A stretch of 52,178 bases of DNA, from contig NZ_PGGW01000044.1 of NCBI RefSeq assembly GCF_002794255.1, positions 1-52,178 of the forward strand, in the 5' to 3' direction. The translations under genes were made by a program, and so were the position numbers. The notes under the pieces were generated by a model. It made no database searches and was not told the DNA's origin. It saw only the letters and a list, made by a program, of their open reading frames with translations. Shown in pieces: positions 24,754 to 33,114 of this stretch (its first letter is position 1; each line of letters opens with the position of its first letter). The DNA is from Streptomyces carminius. Lineage in GTDB: Bacteria; Actinomycetota; Actinomycetes; Streptomycetales; Streptomycetaceae.

Positions 24754-27126
24754 CTAGCCGGCGTCCTGCTCGAACGTGGCGTGCAGGCGCCGCGTGTGGT
24801 CCACGTGGCGCTCGGCCCCGGTCAGCGTGACCCTGGCCATCAGGCGCGGATCCGCGCTGGAGGCGGCCAACCGCACTTCCAGCTCGCCCGGTTCGACGAC
24901 GCGCCGGCCGTCGCGTCCGGTGAAGCACGCGAGGTCGGCCGGGACCGTGACACGGACGCGGCGGGCCTCGCCCGGCTCCAGGTCGATCCGGGTGTAGCCG
25001 ACGAGGCGCTGCACCGGCTGGACGACGGAGGCGACGGGGTCGTGCAGGTAGAGCTGGACGACCTCGGCCCCGGGCCGTTCGCCGGTGTTGCGGACGGTGA
25101 AGGCGAGGGTGAACTCGCCGTCCGTCGGAGCCTCCTGAACGGCCACGGTCAGGTCGGTCCAGTCGAAGCGCGTGTAGGACAGGCCGTGGCCGAAGGCGAA
25201 CGCCGGCGTCGGGTCGATGTTGGACACCTCGCTGGCGTGCGCGAGCCGCGCGCCGAGGTACGTGGCCGGCTGGGAGCCCGGCGAGCGCGGCACGCTGACC
25301 GGGAGGCGTCCGGAGGGATTGACACGGCCGCTGAGCACCCCGGCGATCGCGTGCGTGCCCTCCTCGCCCGGGAAGAAGGACTGCACGATCGCGGCGGACT
25401 CGTCCGCGGCCCGGCCCAGGGCGTAGGGCCGTCCCGCGAGCAGCACGGTGATCACCGGGGTGCCCGTGTCGAGCAGGGTGTCGAGCAGGTGCTGCTGCGC
25501 GCCGGGCAGGACCAGCGTCTCGGCGTCGCATCCCTCGCCGCTGGTGCCCTGTCCGAAGAGCCCGGCGCGGTCGCCGAGCGCCACCACGGCGATGTCGGCC
25601 TCGCTCGCCGCCAAGGCGGCCTCGCCGATGTCCGAGAGGTCTCCGTCGTCGATTCCGGTGCCGCGGGCGACCGTGATCTCGGCGTCGGGGAACTCGGCGG
25701 CGAGGGTGTCGCGCAGCGTGGGCAGCTCGATGCCGAGCGGGGTCCCGGGGTGGCGGACGCCGATGTGCTGGGGGAAGGAGTAGCAGCCCAGTACCGCGGT
25801 CGGCTCGGTCGCGTTGGGGCCGAGCAGGGCGATGCGGCGCGGCCGGACGAGGGGCAGGGTGCCGTCGTTGGTGAGCAGGATGACCGCCTTCTCGGCGATC
25901 TCGCGCGCCAGTCGGCGGTTTTCGGGCGGATCCAGGTCGATCCTGCCGCGCAGGGCGTCCGGGTCGTCGGGGTCGGCGCCGTCGAGCGCGGCCGGTACGG
26001 CGCTCCAGTCGGGGTCGAGCAGGCCGAGCATCGCTTTCTGGAGCAGGACGCGGCGCAGGGCGCGGTCGATGAGCTCCTCCGGTACGCGGCCCTCGGTGAC
26101 GGCCCGCACGAGAGGGGCGCCGAAGGTCTTGACGTTGGGCAGTTCGACGTCGACGCCCGCCGCGAGTGCGGTGCCGGCGGCACCGGCCCAGTCGGCCGCG
26201 ACGCCGTGCAGGGTCTTCAGGAAGGCGATGCCGAAGTAGTCGGCGACGACGGTGCCCTCGAAACCCCAGGTGTCGCGGAGCAGCCCGGTCAGCAGGTGCC
26301 CGTCGGCGGCGGCGGGGATGCCGTCGGTGTCGGTGTAGGCGTGCATCACGGAGTGGGCGCCGCCCTCGCGGACGGCCATCTCGAACGGGGGTAGCAGGAC
26401 ATCGGCCCGCTCGCGGGCCCCCATGGGGGCGGGGGCGAGGTTGCGTCCGGCGCGGGAGGCGGAGTAGCCGGCGAAGTGCTTGAGGGTGGCGACGACGCCG
26501 GCGGACTGGAGACCCTGCACGTAGGCGGTGCCGATGGTGCCGACGAGGTACGGGTCCTCGCCGATGGTCTCCTCCACACGGCCCCACCGGGCGTCGCGGA
26601 CGACGTCGAGGACGGGCGCGAGGCCCTGGTGGACGCCGACGGAGCGCATGTCGCGTCCGATGGCGGCGGCCATGCGGCGCACCGCGTCCGGGTCGAAGGC
26701 GGCGCCCCAGGACAGCGGGACGGGGTAGGCGGTGGCGCCCCAGGCGGCGAAGCCGGCCAGGCACTCGTCGTGTGCGAGGGCGGGGATGCCGAAGCGGTTC
26801 GCCGCGGCGATGCGGGCCTGGGTGCGCGCCAGGGACAGTGCGCCCACGGCGGGGTCGACGGGGACGGTGCCGAAGGGGCGGGTCAGCTGCCCAAGTCCGC
26901 TGGGCAGCAGCGCCCCGAGATCGACGGCCTCCTCCATGTCGTGCTGGTGCGGGGCTACTTCGCCGCCCTCGTCGGAGGCGCCCACCCACACTCCGTACAG
27001 CTGGGCGGTCTTCTCCTGAAGGGTCATCGCGTCGATCAGGGCGTCGACTCTCGTGGTGACGGGAAGGGCGCGGTCGTTCCAGAGGGGGATTTCGGGGGTG
27101 GGCTCTACGGCCACGTTGGCGGTCAC
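24754..27126 (-). CDS. bxlA: GH3 beta-xylosidase/beta-glucosidase
   Basis: A 790-residue glycoside hydrolase family 3 enzyme without a signal peptide, so intracellular. The N-terminal barrel has the K-H-F block VVATLKHFAGYSASRAGRN and the nucleophile Asp near residue 300 in GTVVADYFGIAF. The second domain includes EKAVILLTNDGTLPL and VALGDRAGLFGQGTSGEG, and the C-terminal fibronectin-like domain ends the protein. The GTG at 27126 follows GGAGG. It is the last gene of the bxlEFG-bxlA order known from Streptomyces thermoviolaceus, where the product cleaves imported xylobiose; activity here is inferred from context. Confidence 0.85.
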   Translation of the reverse strand: MTANVAVEPTPEIPLWNDRALPVTTRVDALIDAMTLQEKTAQLYGVWVGASDEGGEVAPHQHDMEEAVDLGALLPSGLGQLTRPFGTVPVDPAVGALSLARTQARIAAANRFGIPALAHDECLAGFAAWGATAYPVPLSWGAAFDPDAVRRMAAAIGRDMRSVGVHQGLAPVLDVVRDARWGRVEETIGEDPYLVGTIGTAYVQGLQSAGVVATLKHFAGYSASRAGRNLAPAPMGARERADVLLPPFEMAVREGGAHSVMHAYTDTDGIPAAADGHLLTGLLRDTWGFEGTVVADYFGIAFLKTLHGVAADWAGAAGTALAAGVDVELPNVKTFGAPLVRAVTEGRVPEELIDRALRRVLLQKAMLGLLDPDWSAVPAALDGADPDDPDALRGRIDLDPPENRRLAREIAEKAVILLTNDGTLPLVRPRRIALLGPNATEPTAVLGCYSFPQHIGVRHPGTPLGIELPTLRDTLAAEFPDAEITVARGTGIDDGDLSDIGEAALAASEADIAVVALGDRAGLFGQGTSGEGCDAETLVLPGAQQHLLDTLLDTGTPVITVLLAGRPYALGRAADESAAIVQSFFPGEEGTHAIAGVLSGRVNPSGRLPVSVPRSPGSQPATYLGARLAHASEVSNIDPTPAFAFGHGLSYTRFDWTDLTVAVQEAPTDGEFTLAFTVRNTGERPGAEVVQLYLHDPVASVVQPVQRLVGYTRIDLEPGEARRVRVTVPADLACFTGRDGRRVVEPGELEVRLAASSADPRLMARVTLTGAERHVDHTRRLHATFEQDAG

Positions 27127-27240
27127 TTTCCTCCCACGCCCATGGCCCCCGGGCCAGGCCGGGGCGATGGGTGAACAGGTAGACGAGCGGGGACAGGGAG
27201 CCGTTTCAGTCCTGGGGTCCGCGCGGCCCGGGGGCGGCGG

Positions 27241-28137
27241 TCACCGGCTGAATCCGGCGGTCAGGCCGCTGAGCAGCTGACGGCGGCCGAACGCGTACAG
27301 GACCAGGATGGGCAGGGTGGTGAGGACGACGGCGGCGAGAATGGCGGGGACGTTGACTCCGTACTGGCCCTGGAAGGTCCACAGCGCAAGAGGCAGAGTC
27401 CGGCGCTCGGGGCTCTGGGTGAGGACCAGCGGCAGCAGGAATCCGTTCCAGATGGTCAGTGCGTTGAAGATGGTCACGGTGAGGATGGCCGGCCGGGTCA
27501 GCGGTGCCGCCAGCCGCCACAGTGTCGCCCATTCGGTGGCGCCGTCGACCCGCATCGAGTCGAACAGCTCCTTGGGCACGTCGCGGATGAAGTTGGCCAG
27601 CACCAGCACGGACAGCGGGATCGCGAAGGCGATCGACGGGAGGATCAGCGCCAGCAGGCTGTCGTACAGGTGCAGCTTGATGACGATCAGGTTGAGCGGG
27701 ATCACCGTCGCCTGCAGCGGGATGGCCAGGCCCATGAGGAACAGCCCGTTCATCCTGCGCAGGGCCCGTACGCGCCAGCCGCGTACGATCGCGTAGGCGG
27801 CCATGAAGGAGAACACGACCGCCGGTATCACGGCGCCGGCGGTGACCACGACGGTGTTCACGAAGTAGCGGGTGAAGTCGGACTCGATGACCAGCTGGTA
27901 GTTGTCCAGCGTGGGGTTGCCCGGAGGCACCAGTGGGTTGCTCGCGTAGTAGCGGCTCTGGGCCTTGAGGCTGGTGATGAGGGTCCAGTACAGGGGTACG
28001 GCGACGACGACGAGCCAGAGCCATCCGGCCAGTCCGCCGGCCCAGTTGCGCCGGCGGGTCGCCGGACGGGAGTGGTGCTGCCGCTCGTGGTGGGTGGCCT
28101 TCCCGGGCTGTTGCGGTTTGGTCAGCGTGGTGGTCAT
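27241..28137 (-). CDS. bxlG: Sugar ABC transporter permease (MalG/CUT1 type)
   Basis: A 298-residue protein with a cytoplasmic basic leader and six predicted spans, starting with LAGWLWLVVVAVPLYWTLIT. The EAA loop is DSMRVDGATEWATLWRLAAP, which contacts the ATPase. The ATG at 28137 is separated from the bxlF stop by a single base (TGACATG). No ATPase gene is present in the operon; Streptomyces CUT1 importers usually share the MsiK ATPase encoded elsewhere. Confidence 0.85.
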   Translation of the reverse strand: MTTTLTKPQQPGKATHHERQHHSRPATRRRNWAGGLAGWLWLVVVAVPLYWTLITSLKAQSRYYASNPLVPPGNPTLDNYQLVIESDFTRYFVNTVVVTAGAVIPAVVFSFMAAYAIVRGWRVRALRRMNGLFLMGLAIPLQATVIPLNLIVIKLHLYDSLLALILPSIAFAIPLSVLVLANFIRDVPKELFDSMRVDGATEWATLWRLAAPLTRPAILTVTIFNALTIWNGFLLPLVLTQSPERRTLPLALWTFQGQYGVNVPAILAAVVLTTLPILVLYAFGRRQLLSGLTAGFSR

Positions 28138-28138
28138 G

Positions 28139-29041
28139 TCAGGCCCCCTCGAGTTGGCTGTCACCGGCGTCCCGTCCCCCGAGCCGGCGCAGCAGCAGGG
28201 CGAGGCCGAGACCGACCAGGACGAGGATGACGGCGATGGCGCTGGCCGGTCCCATCAGGTTGGCCTGGAAGCCCCGTTTGTACATGTCCAGCGCGAGGAC
28301 CCGGGTGGCGTCCCCGGGGCCGCCCTCGGTCAGGACGAAGATGAGGTCGAAGAAGGTCAGCGACCCGACCACCATCAGCGTGGACGAGGTGATGACGGTG
28401 TACTTCAGCTGCGGCAGCGTGATGCTGAAGAACTGCCGGATCTTTCCGGCGCCGTCCAGCTGCGCGGCTTCGTACAGGGACTTCGGGATCTGCTGGACGC
28501 CGCCTTGGTAGATGAGTGAGTGGAACGGGACGAACTGCCAGGAGACGACGAAGATGACGACCCCGAACGCCAGCCACGGCCGCCCCAGCCAGTCCTGGCG
28601 GAGCACCTCGATGTCCAGTCCGGCACCGAGCCCGAAGTTGGGGTCCAGCAGGGCCTTGTACGCGATCGCGATCGCCGCGGAGCTGAGCAGCAGCGGGACG
28701 AAGTACACCACGCCCAGCACCGCGCGGTAGCGCTGGCGGCCGGCCAGGAACGTGCCGAGCAGAATGCTCAGCGGGGTCTGGACGGCCCAGGACACGGCCA
28801 TCACGAGGAACGTGATCCACAGGGCGTGCGGCAGCCCGGGATCGGTGAGCACCGCACGCCAACTGGTCAGCCCCGACGCGTGGATGCTGCCGATCCCGTT
28901 CCACGTGGTGAAGCTCAGCACGAAGACACCGATGAGCGGGATCACGGCGAAGCAGACGAAGACCACCAGCGCCGGCATCGCCAGCCACGGCAGGATGCTG
29001 CGCGGTTCGCGGCGCGGCGGATGGCTGGTGAGCGCGCTCAT
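28139..29041 (-). CDS. bxlF: Sugar ABC transporter permease (MalF/CUT1 type)
   Basis: A 300-residue inner-membrane protein with six spans (first ILPWLAMPALVVFVCFAVIP) and the EAA loop YEAAQLDGAGKIRQFFSITL. Its ATG overlaps the stop of the binding-protein gene by 4 nt (ATGA), and it runs to within one base of the bxlG start, so the three transport genes are translationally coupled. Substrate assignment to xylobiose rests on gene order and on the neighbouring GH3 and LacI genes. Confidence 0.85.
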   Translation of the reverse strand: MSALTSHPPRREPRSILPWLAMPALVVFVCFAVIPLIGVFVLSFTTWNGIGSIHASGLTSWRAVLTDPGLPHALWITFLVMAVSWAVQTPLSILLGTFLAGRQRYRAVLGVVYFVPLLLSSAAIAIAYKALLDPNFGLGAGLDIEVLRQDWLGRPWLAFGVVIFVVSWQFVPFHSLIYQGGVQQIPKSLYEAAQLDGAGKIRQFFSITLPQLKYTVITSSTLMVVGSLTFFDLIFVLTEGGPGDATRVLALDMYKRGFQANLMGPASAIAVILVLVGLGLALLLRRLGGRDAGDSQLEGA

Positions 29042-30354
29042 CTGCCGATGACCGCGTTGAGGTTGGCGGCGAACTGCTTCGGCGAGATGGACAGCTGGAA
29101 CAGCTTGGCGATGTTGTCCAGCAGTGTCTCGGCGGCCGTTGGGCTGAGCGCCTGGTCCCAGGACTGCACGAACGTCTCGGCGTTGCTGGCGATGCCGTAG
29201 GTGAGCTGGAGGAATTCGGCGCTGTCGGAGGCGGCCAGCAGCTTCTCCGTGCCCAGCCGGACGGGAACCGACCCGTTGTCGATCCACTTCTTCACCTCGT
29301 CGTCCTGGAGGACGCCGGTCGCGAGGAAGTCCTTGGCGATCCTCTTCTCCTCGGCACTGGCCTTGGAGGAGATGGACAGGTACTGCGCGGGGTTGCCGAC
29401 GCCGTTGGCCGGATCGCCCTTGCCGCCCTCGACGGGCGGGAAGTTCATGAAGCCCAGCTTGTCGCTGGAGACGAAGTCGCCGCCCTCGGCCTTCTGGATG
29501 CCGTACGACCAGGCGCCGTGCAGCATCATGGCGGCCTTGCCGGTGTACAGCAGTGCCTGGTCGGCGTTGGAGTCCGCGGTGACCGAGGAGAAGCCCTTGA
29601 TGAAGCCTTCGGCCCTGACCAGGTCCTGCACCCTGGTCAGCGCGGTGATGGCGTCCGGGTGGGACCAGGCGTCCTTCTCTCCCTCGATGACGGCCTGGAA
29701 CACCTCGGGGCCGCCGATGCGGTCGAACAGGAACTCCAGCCACATCATGTTCGTCCACCGGGACTGCCCGCCGAGGGAGAACGGCGCTATGCCCTCCGCG
29801 TTGAACCTGGGCACCAGCGCCATGATGTCGTCCCAGGACTCCGGCGGTCTCACGCCGACACGGTCGAAGACCTCCTTGTTGTAGAAGAGGACGATCGGCT
29901 GCACGTTCTCGCACGGCATCGCGTAGATCCTGCCGTCGACGGTCGCCGCGCCGAACGAGGCCGGCAGCAGCCGGTCCTTGACCTCGGAGTGCTCGTCGAA
30001 CCACGGGGTGAGGTCCTCGACCTGGTCCGCCTCCACGTAGGAGCGCAGCGTCCCGCCGCCCCAGCCCCAGATGATGGTGGGCGCCTGACCGGCGCCGAGG
30101 GCGGTCTTGATCTTCGTCTTGTACGCGTCGTTCTGGAAGGTGGTGTCCTCGATCTGCGTCTTGGGGTTGGCCTTGTTGAACGCGTCCACCGCGCCGGCCC
30201 TGACACCTTCCTGCGGCTGGCCGCTGAGGTACCAGTACGTGGCTCCACCGCCGCCCTGGCCGGGACTGGACGAGCCGCAGGCCGACAGCGCCGCGGAGAG
30301 CGGCACGGCGGCGGCCATGCCGAGGAGGGTACGTCGAGAAAGGGATGTCTCCAT
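29038..30354 (-). CDS. bxlE: Sugar-binding lipoprotein of the xylobiose-type importer
   Basis: A 438-residue extracellular solute-binding protein (family 1). The N-terminus METSLSRRTLLGMAAAVPLS combines a twin-arginine motif with a lipobox (LSAC, Cys near residue 26), so it should be Tat-exported and lipid-anchored. The mature part has typical blocks such as YWYLSGQPQEGVRAGAVDAF and AAMMLHGAWSYGIQKA. The ATG at 30354 follows GGAG at 8 nt. The promoter region upstream holds two CGAAA-nn-TTTCG palindromes facing the divergent LacI gene, implying sugar-induced expression. Confidence 0.85.
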   Translation of the reverse strand: METSLSRRTLLGMAAAVPLSAALSACGSSSPGQGGGGATYWYLSGQPQEGVRAGAVDAFNKANPKTQIEDTTFQNDAYKTKIKTALGAGQAPTIIWGWGGGTLRSYVEADQVEDLTPWFDEHSEVKDRLLPASFGAATVDGRIYAMPCENVQPIVLFYNKEVFDRVGVRPPESWDDIMALVPRFNAEGIAPFSLGGQSRWTNMMWLEFLFDRIGGPEVFQAVIEGEKDAWSHPDAITALTRVQDLVRAEGFIKGFSSVTADSNADQALLYTGKAAMMLHGAWSYGIQKAEGGDFVSSDKLGFMNFPPVEGGKGDPANGVGNPAQYLSISSKASAEEKRIAKDFLATGVLQDDEVKKWIDNGSVPVRLGTEKLLAASDSAEFLQLTYGIASNAETFVQSWDQALSPTAAETLLDNIAKLFQLSISPKQFAANLNAVIGR

Positions 30355-30400
30355 GTTCGTTCTCCGCACTCGAGAGCCTCGGGCTACTCGTGAGCCGTGA

Positions 30401-30423
30401 CGAAAGCATTTCGAAATGTTTCG
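30401..30423. promoter_or_regulatory. LacI operator(s) upstream of bxlE
   Basis: CGAAATGTTTCG (30412-30423) is a 5-bp-arm palindrome with a 2-nt centre; it overlaps CGAAAGCATTTCG (30401-30413). The centre lies about 65 nt before the bxlE start. The CGAAA-n-TTTCG form is that reported for Bxl-type regulators. Confidence 0.65.
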
Positions 30424-30576
30424 ACACTCGGCCCGTTCGGGCTTGCCCATGGAACGTGTGCGAGCACGCTAGGTTTCGGGTCTGCGCGCTGTCAAGACAT
30501 GTGCACGCACGTAGTTACAAGGCGACTACCTGCGTAATCCCGGGCGATCACGGGTATCGAAACTTCTTGGCAGGGA

Positions 30577-30590
30577 CCGAAACTTTTCGG
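30577..30590. promoter_or_regulatory. Second LacI operator in the bxl divergent region
   Basis: CCGAAACTTTTCGG, 6-bp arms and a 2-nt centre, the same layout as the site near bxlE and about 134 nt upstream of the regulator start. A half-site TCGAAACTT lies 20 bp before it. Paired sites fit looping or separate control of the two transcripts. Confidence 0.65.
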
Positions 30591-30723
30591 GTTCCGGACC
30601 AAGGGCAGAAGAACGCGGAGGTGGCGCGGGCCAGGGTTGTCGTAGGGTTGGCCGGTTCCACCTGCGTTGGCGGCCATGACCGGTGGCTCACCACACCGGT
30701 GGACGTACTGCGGGGAGGAACCG

Positions 30724-31734
30724 ATGCCACCGAACGGCAGGCGCACCACTTTGGCGGACATCGCCCAGGCCGCCGGGGTCTCCGTGGCGACCGTTTCCAA
30801 AGTGGTCAACGGTCGCGGCGAGGTGGCGCCGCACACCCGCGCCCGGGTGCAGGAACTGCTGCACCAGCACGACTACCTCGCGCCCGTGTTCCGCCACACC
30901 GAGGCGGTGGGGAGCCCGACGATCGAGGTGCAGTTCCAGGGCGGCCTCAAGTCGTACGTGGCCGAGACACTGGAAGGCATCATGGACTCCGCCGCCGAAG
31001 CCGGGGCCTCGGTGGTGATCAGCAAGGTCTGCCGCGCCCCGCACTGGGCCCGGGACCTGGCCTCAGCCGGGCGCCGCGCCGTCATCGCGGTCACCAGCGT
31101 GTACACCGCCACACACCTGAGGGAACTGGCCCGGGCCGGGCTGCCGCTGGTCGTGCTGGACCCGCTGCACCTGCCGGACAGCCGGGTCAACAGCGTCGGG
31201 GCGACCAACTTCGCCGGCGGCCTGGCCGCGACCCGGCACCTGCTCTCCCTGGGCCACCGCCGGATCGCCTACCTCGGCGGACCGGGCATGGCCGTGTGCA
31301 ACCAGGCACGCATGCACGGCTACCGCGCCGCCATGGAGGCGGAAGGAGCGCCGGTGCCCGACGCCTGCGTCCGGCCCGGAGAGTTCACCTACGAGGCCGG
31401 CTTGCTCGGCACCGCGGCGCTGCTGGACCTGGAAGAGCCGCCGACGGCGGTCTTCACGGGCAACGACGAGATCGCCCTCGGCGTCATCGAGGCCGCCCGC
31501 GTCCGGGGCCTGCGCGTCCCCGAAGACCTGAGCGTGGTCGGCTTCGACGACACGCACCTCGCTCAGATGGCCTCACCACCACTGACCACTGTGCGCCAGC
31601 CACTGCGGGAGATGGGCGCGGCCGCCCTGCGCACCGCCCTGCGACTGGCCAACGGCGAGAAGGCCGAGTCCCACCACATCGAACTCGCCACCGAACTCGT
31701 GGTGCGCGCCTCAACGGCGCCACCGGGAGGGTGA
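30724..31734 (+). CDS. bxlR: LacI-family repressor of the bxl locus
   Basis: A 336-residue regulator. The LacI helix-turn-helix is TLADIAQAAGVSVATVSKVV at residues 9-28, followed by the hinge, and the periplasmic-binding-protein-like effector domain runs to the end (HRRIAYLGGPGMAVCNQARM, PEDLSVVGFDDTHLAQMASP). The ATG at 30724 follows GGAGG with 6 nt. It is divergent from bxlE with two CGAAA-nn-TTTCG sites between. The expected effector is xylobiose or a related xylo-oligosaccharide. Confidence 0.85.
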   Translation: MPPNGRRTTLADIAQAAGVSVATVSKVVNGRGEVAPHTRARVQELLHQHDYLAPVFRHTEAVGSPTIEVQFQGGLKSYVAETLEGIMDSAAEAGASVVISKVCRAPHWARDLASAGRRAVIAVTSVYTATHLRELARAGLPLVVLDPLHLPDSRVNSVGATNFAGGLAATRHLLSLGHRRIAYLGGPGMAVCNQARMHGYRAAMEAEGAPVPDACVRPGEFTYEAGLLGTAALLDLEEPPTAVFTGNDEIALGVIEAARVRGLRVPEDLSVVGFDDTHLAQMASPPLTTVRQPLREMGAAALRTALRLANGEKAESHHIELATELVVRASTAPPGG

Positions 31735-31824
31735 GCGGCCGTTGGCGGGGCCGCCCGGCGCGGAGCCGGGTCGGCGGCGCCCGGTCCCGCACCGGCAGAG
31801 GGGCGGCGGGACACCGCACCCTTT

Positions 31825-31855
31825 CTCTACCGGCAGTAGAGGATCGCGGTAGAGT
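31825..31855. promoter_or_regulatory. Probable antitoxin operator
   Basis: CTCTAC-CGGCA-GTAGAG is a 6-bp inverted repeat (31825-31841), followed 7 nt later by a further half-site GGTAGAG (31849-31855). The last copy ends 7 nt before the antitoxin ATG. Ribbon-helix-helix antitoxins bind such repeated half-sites to repress their own operon. Confidence 0.6.
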
Positions 31856-31862
31856 CAGGGAT

Positions 31863-32138
31863 ATGGCAGCAGACGAGACGAGCATCAAGGTGAGCGCGGC
31901 CGCACGGGATCGGCTGGCCCAGCTGGCGGCCGAGCACGGCACCACCATCCGAGCCCTGGTCGAGGACCTGGCGCAGGCAACTCCGACTCGGGCCGAGTAC
32001 GCCGAGCGTGCCGAGCTGGCCCGCGCCGAGCTCGCCTCCGCCCTGGGCGGCGCGCCGGGCCCGGAGGCCGAGGCGAGGGCGAGGGCCTTGCTGGAGCGTC
32101 TGGGCGCTTCTCAGCACGGGCCGCGGGCGGCCGCTTAG
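31863..32138 (+). CDS. Ribbon-helix-helix antitoxin
   Basis: A 91-residue protein. The N-terminal strand and two helices (TSIKVSAAARDRLAQLAAEH, GTTIRALVEDLAQATPT) match RHH antitoxins; the C-terminal half (YAERAELARAELASAL, and on) is a long helix likely to wrap the toxin. The ATG at 31863 follows AGGGAT. Its TAG stop shares one base with the toxin GTG (TAGTG), so the two are coupled. It should neutralise the downstream protein and repress the pair through the CTCTAC repeats. Confidence 0.75.
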   Translation: MAADETSIKVSAAARDRLAQLAAEHGTTIRALVEDLAQATPTRAEYAERAELARAELASALGGAPGPEAEARARALLERLGASQHGPRAAA

Positions 32139-32536
32139 TGGCGGCGATCGCGGTCGTTCTGGACCACACCGCCGCCGCGGCCCTGTACGACCCGAAGGAC
32201 CCTTTCAACGAGGCGGTCGCCGCGTTCTACGTGCAGGCGTCCGGCGGTCTCGGCGCTCTGTACGCGCCGGTGCTGTCGCTGACGGCCGGCGACGCCGAGC
32301 GGCCGGGTCTGCTCAGCTACATCAAGGGGTTGCGGTTCATCCGGATCGAGGCGTTCGACACCGACGCCGCGGTCACCGCCACCGAGCTGCTGCGCTTCGG
32401 GCACTCCTGGGCCGCCGTCCACGCCATCCATGCCGCTCGTCCCTCCGCCGCCCACCCCACCGGCCGGTTCCTGCTCACCCTGACCCCCAAGGCGTACGCG
32501 GGCACCGGCGTCCAGGCCGTCCACCCCGGCCAGTGA
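32138..32536 (+). CDS. PIN-like toxin, partner of the RHH antitoxin
   Basis: A 132-residue protein. It begins AVVLDHTAAAALYDPKDPF, with the first conserved Asp of PIN domains; the middle FIRIEAFDTDAAVTATELL and the end GRFLLTLTPKAYAGTGVQAV follow the fold, but the late Asp of classic PIN proteins (LTxDxxxY) is replaced (LTLTPKAY). It is therefore a divergent PIN-like protein of the short actinobacterial type found downstream of RHH genes. Ribonuclease activity is expected by family but uncertain with an altered site. The GTG start overlaps the antitoxin stop by one base. Confidence 0.65.
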   Translation: MAAIAVVLDHTAAAALYDPKDPFNEAVAAFYVQASGGLGALYAPVLSLTAGDAERPGLLSYIKGLRFIRIEAFDTDAAVTATELLRFGHSWAAVHAIHAARPSAAHPTGRFLLTLTPKAYAGTGVQAVHPGQ

Positions 32537-32977
32537 CCACCGGGGCCTGGACACCCGGTCAAGCCCGCCCCCGCCGGCCGGGAGGACAAGGCACGGCGGA
32601 GCGGACCGGAGACCGGGCCGCCGTCCGTGCTGGTTCGCTGCGGGGCATGCCACCGGTCAAGGCAGCGCGGTGCTGCCGGCGCGTACGCGGTTCTCGATAC
32701 GCCGACGGTGTGTCCTTGGCCGGCACCTTGCCGGGCCGATCCCCTCCCCCGGCCCCGCGCGGTGCTCACCTGCCGATGCCGGCCGCCACCGGCAGCAGCC
32801 ACGAACTCCTCGGTTCCACGCCGCGGACCAGGATCCGGCAGACCCGCACCACCGGGAACTCCGCCGGCCGGCTGAAGCCGAAGCCGTCCCCGGCCGCGTC
32901 CTGGACCGACCGCAGCCGCGAACCGTGGTGCGCAGCGCCCGGTTGCAGGTCGTTTTGATCCTGGCCGTTGCGGATCA

Positions 32978-33063
32978 CCCGGCGTACGCCCCCGCGCCGG
33001 GTACCGGAGCCGGCGCCCTGGCGGCCGGCACCGGCGGGACTCGGCGCGGGGGCGTACGCCGGG
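32978..33063. repeat. 22-bp perfect inverted repeat with 42-nt loop
   Basis: The left arm (32978-32999) begins CCCGGCGTACGCCCCCGCGC; the right arm (33042-33063) is its exact complement over 22 bp. The loop holds a nested GCCGGC pairing. It lies in a region without a convincing gene (32537-33114), between the toxin gene and a decayed peptidase. It may be a bidirectional terminator or a small element. Confidence 0.6.
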
Positions 33064-33114
33064 CTGTACTGTCCGGTTCCCGCCATGTCCGCCCGCGTCA
33101 TCGTCCGGCCTCGC

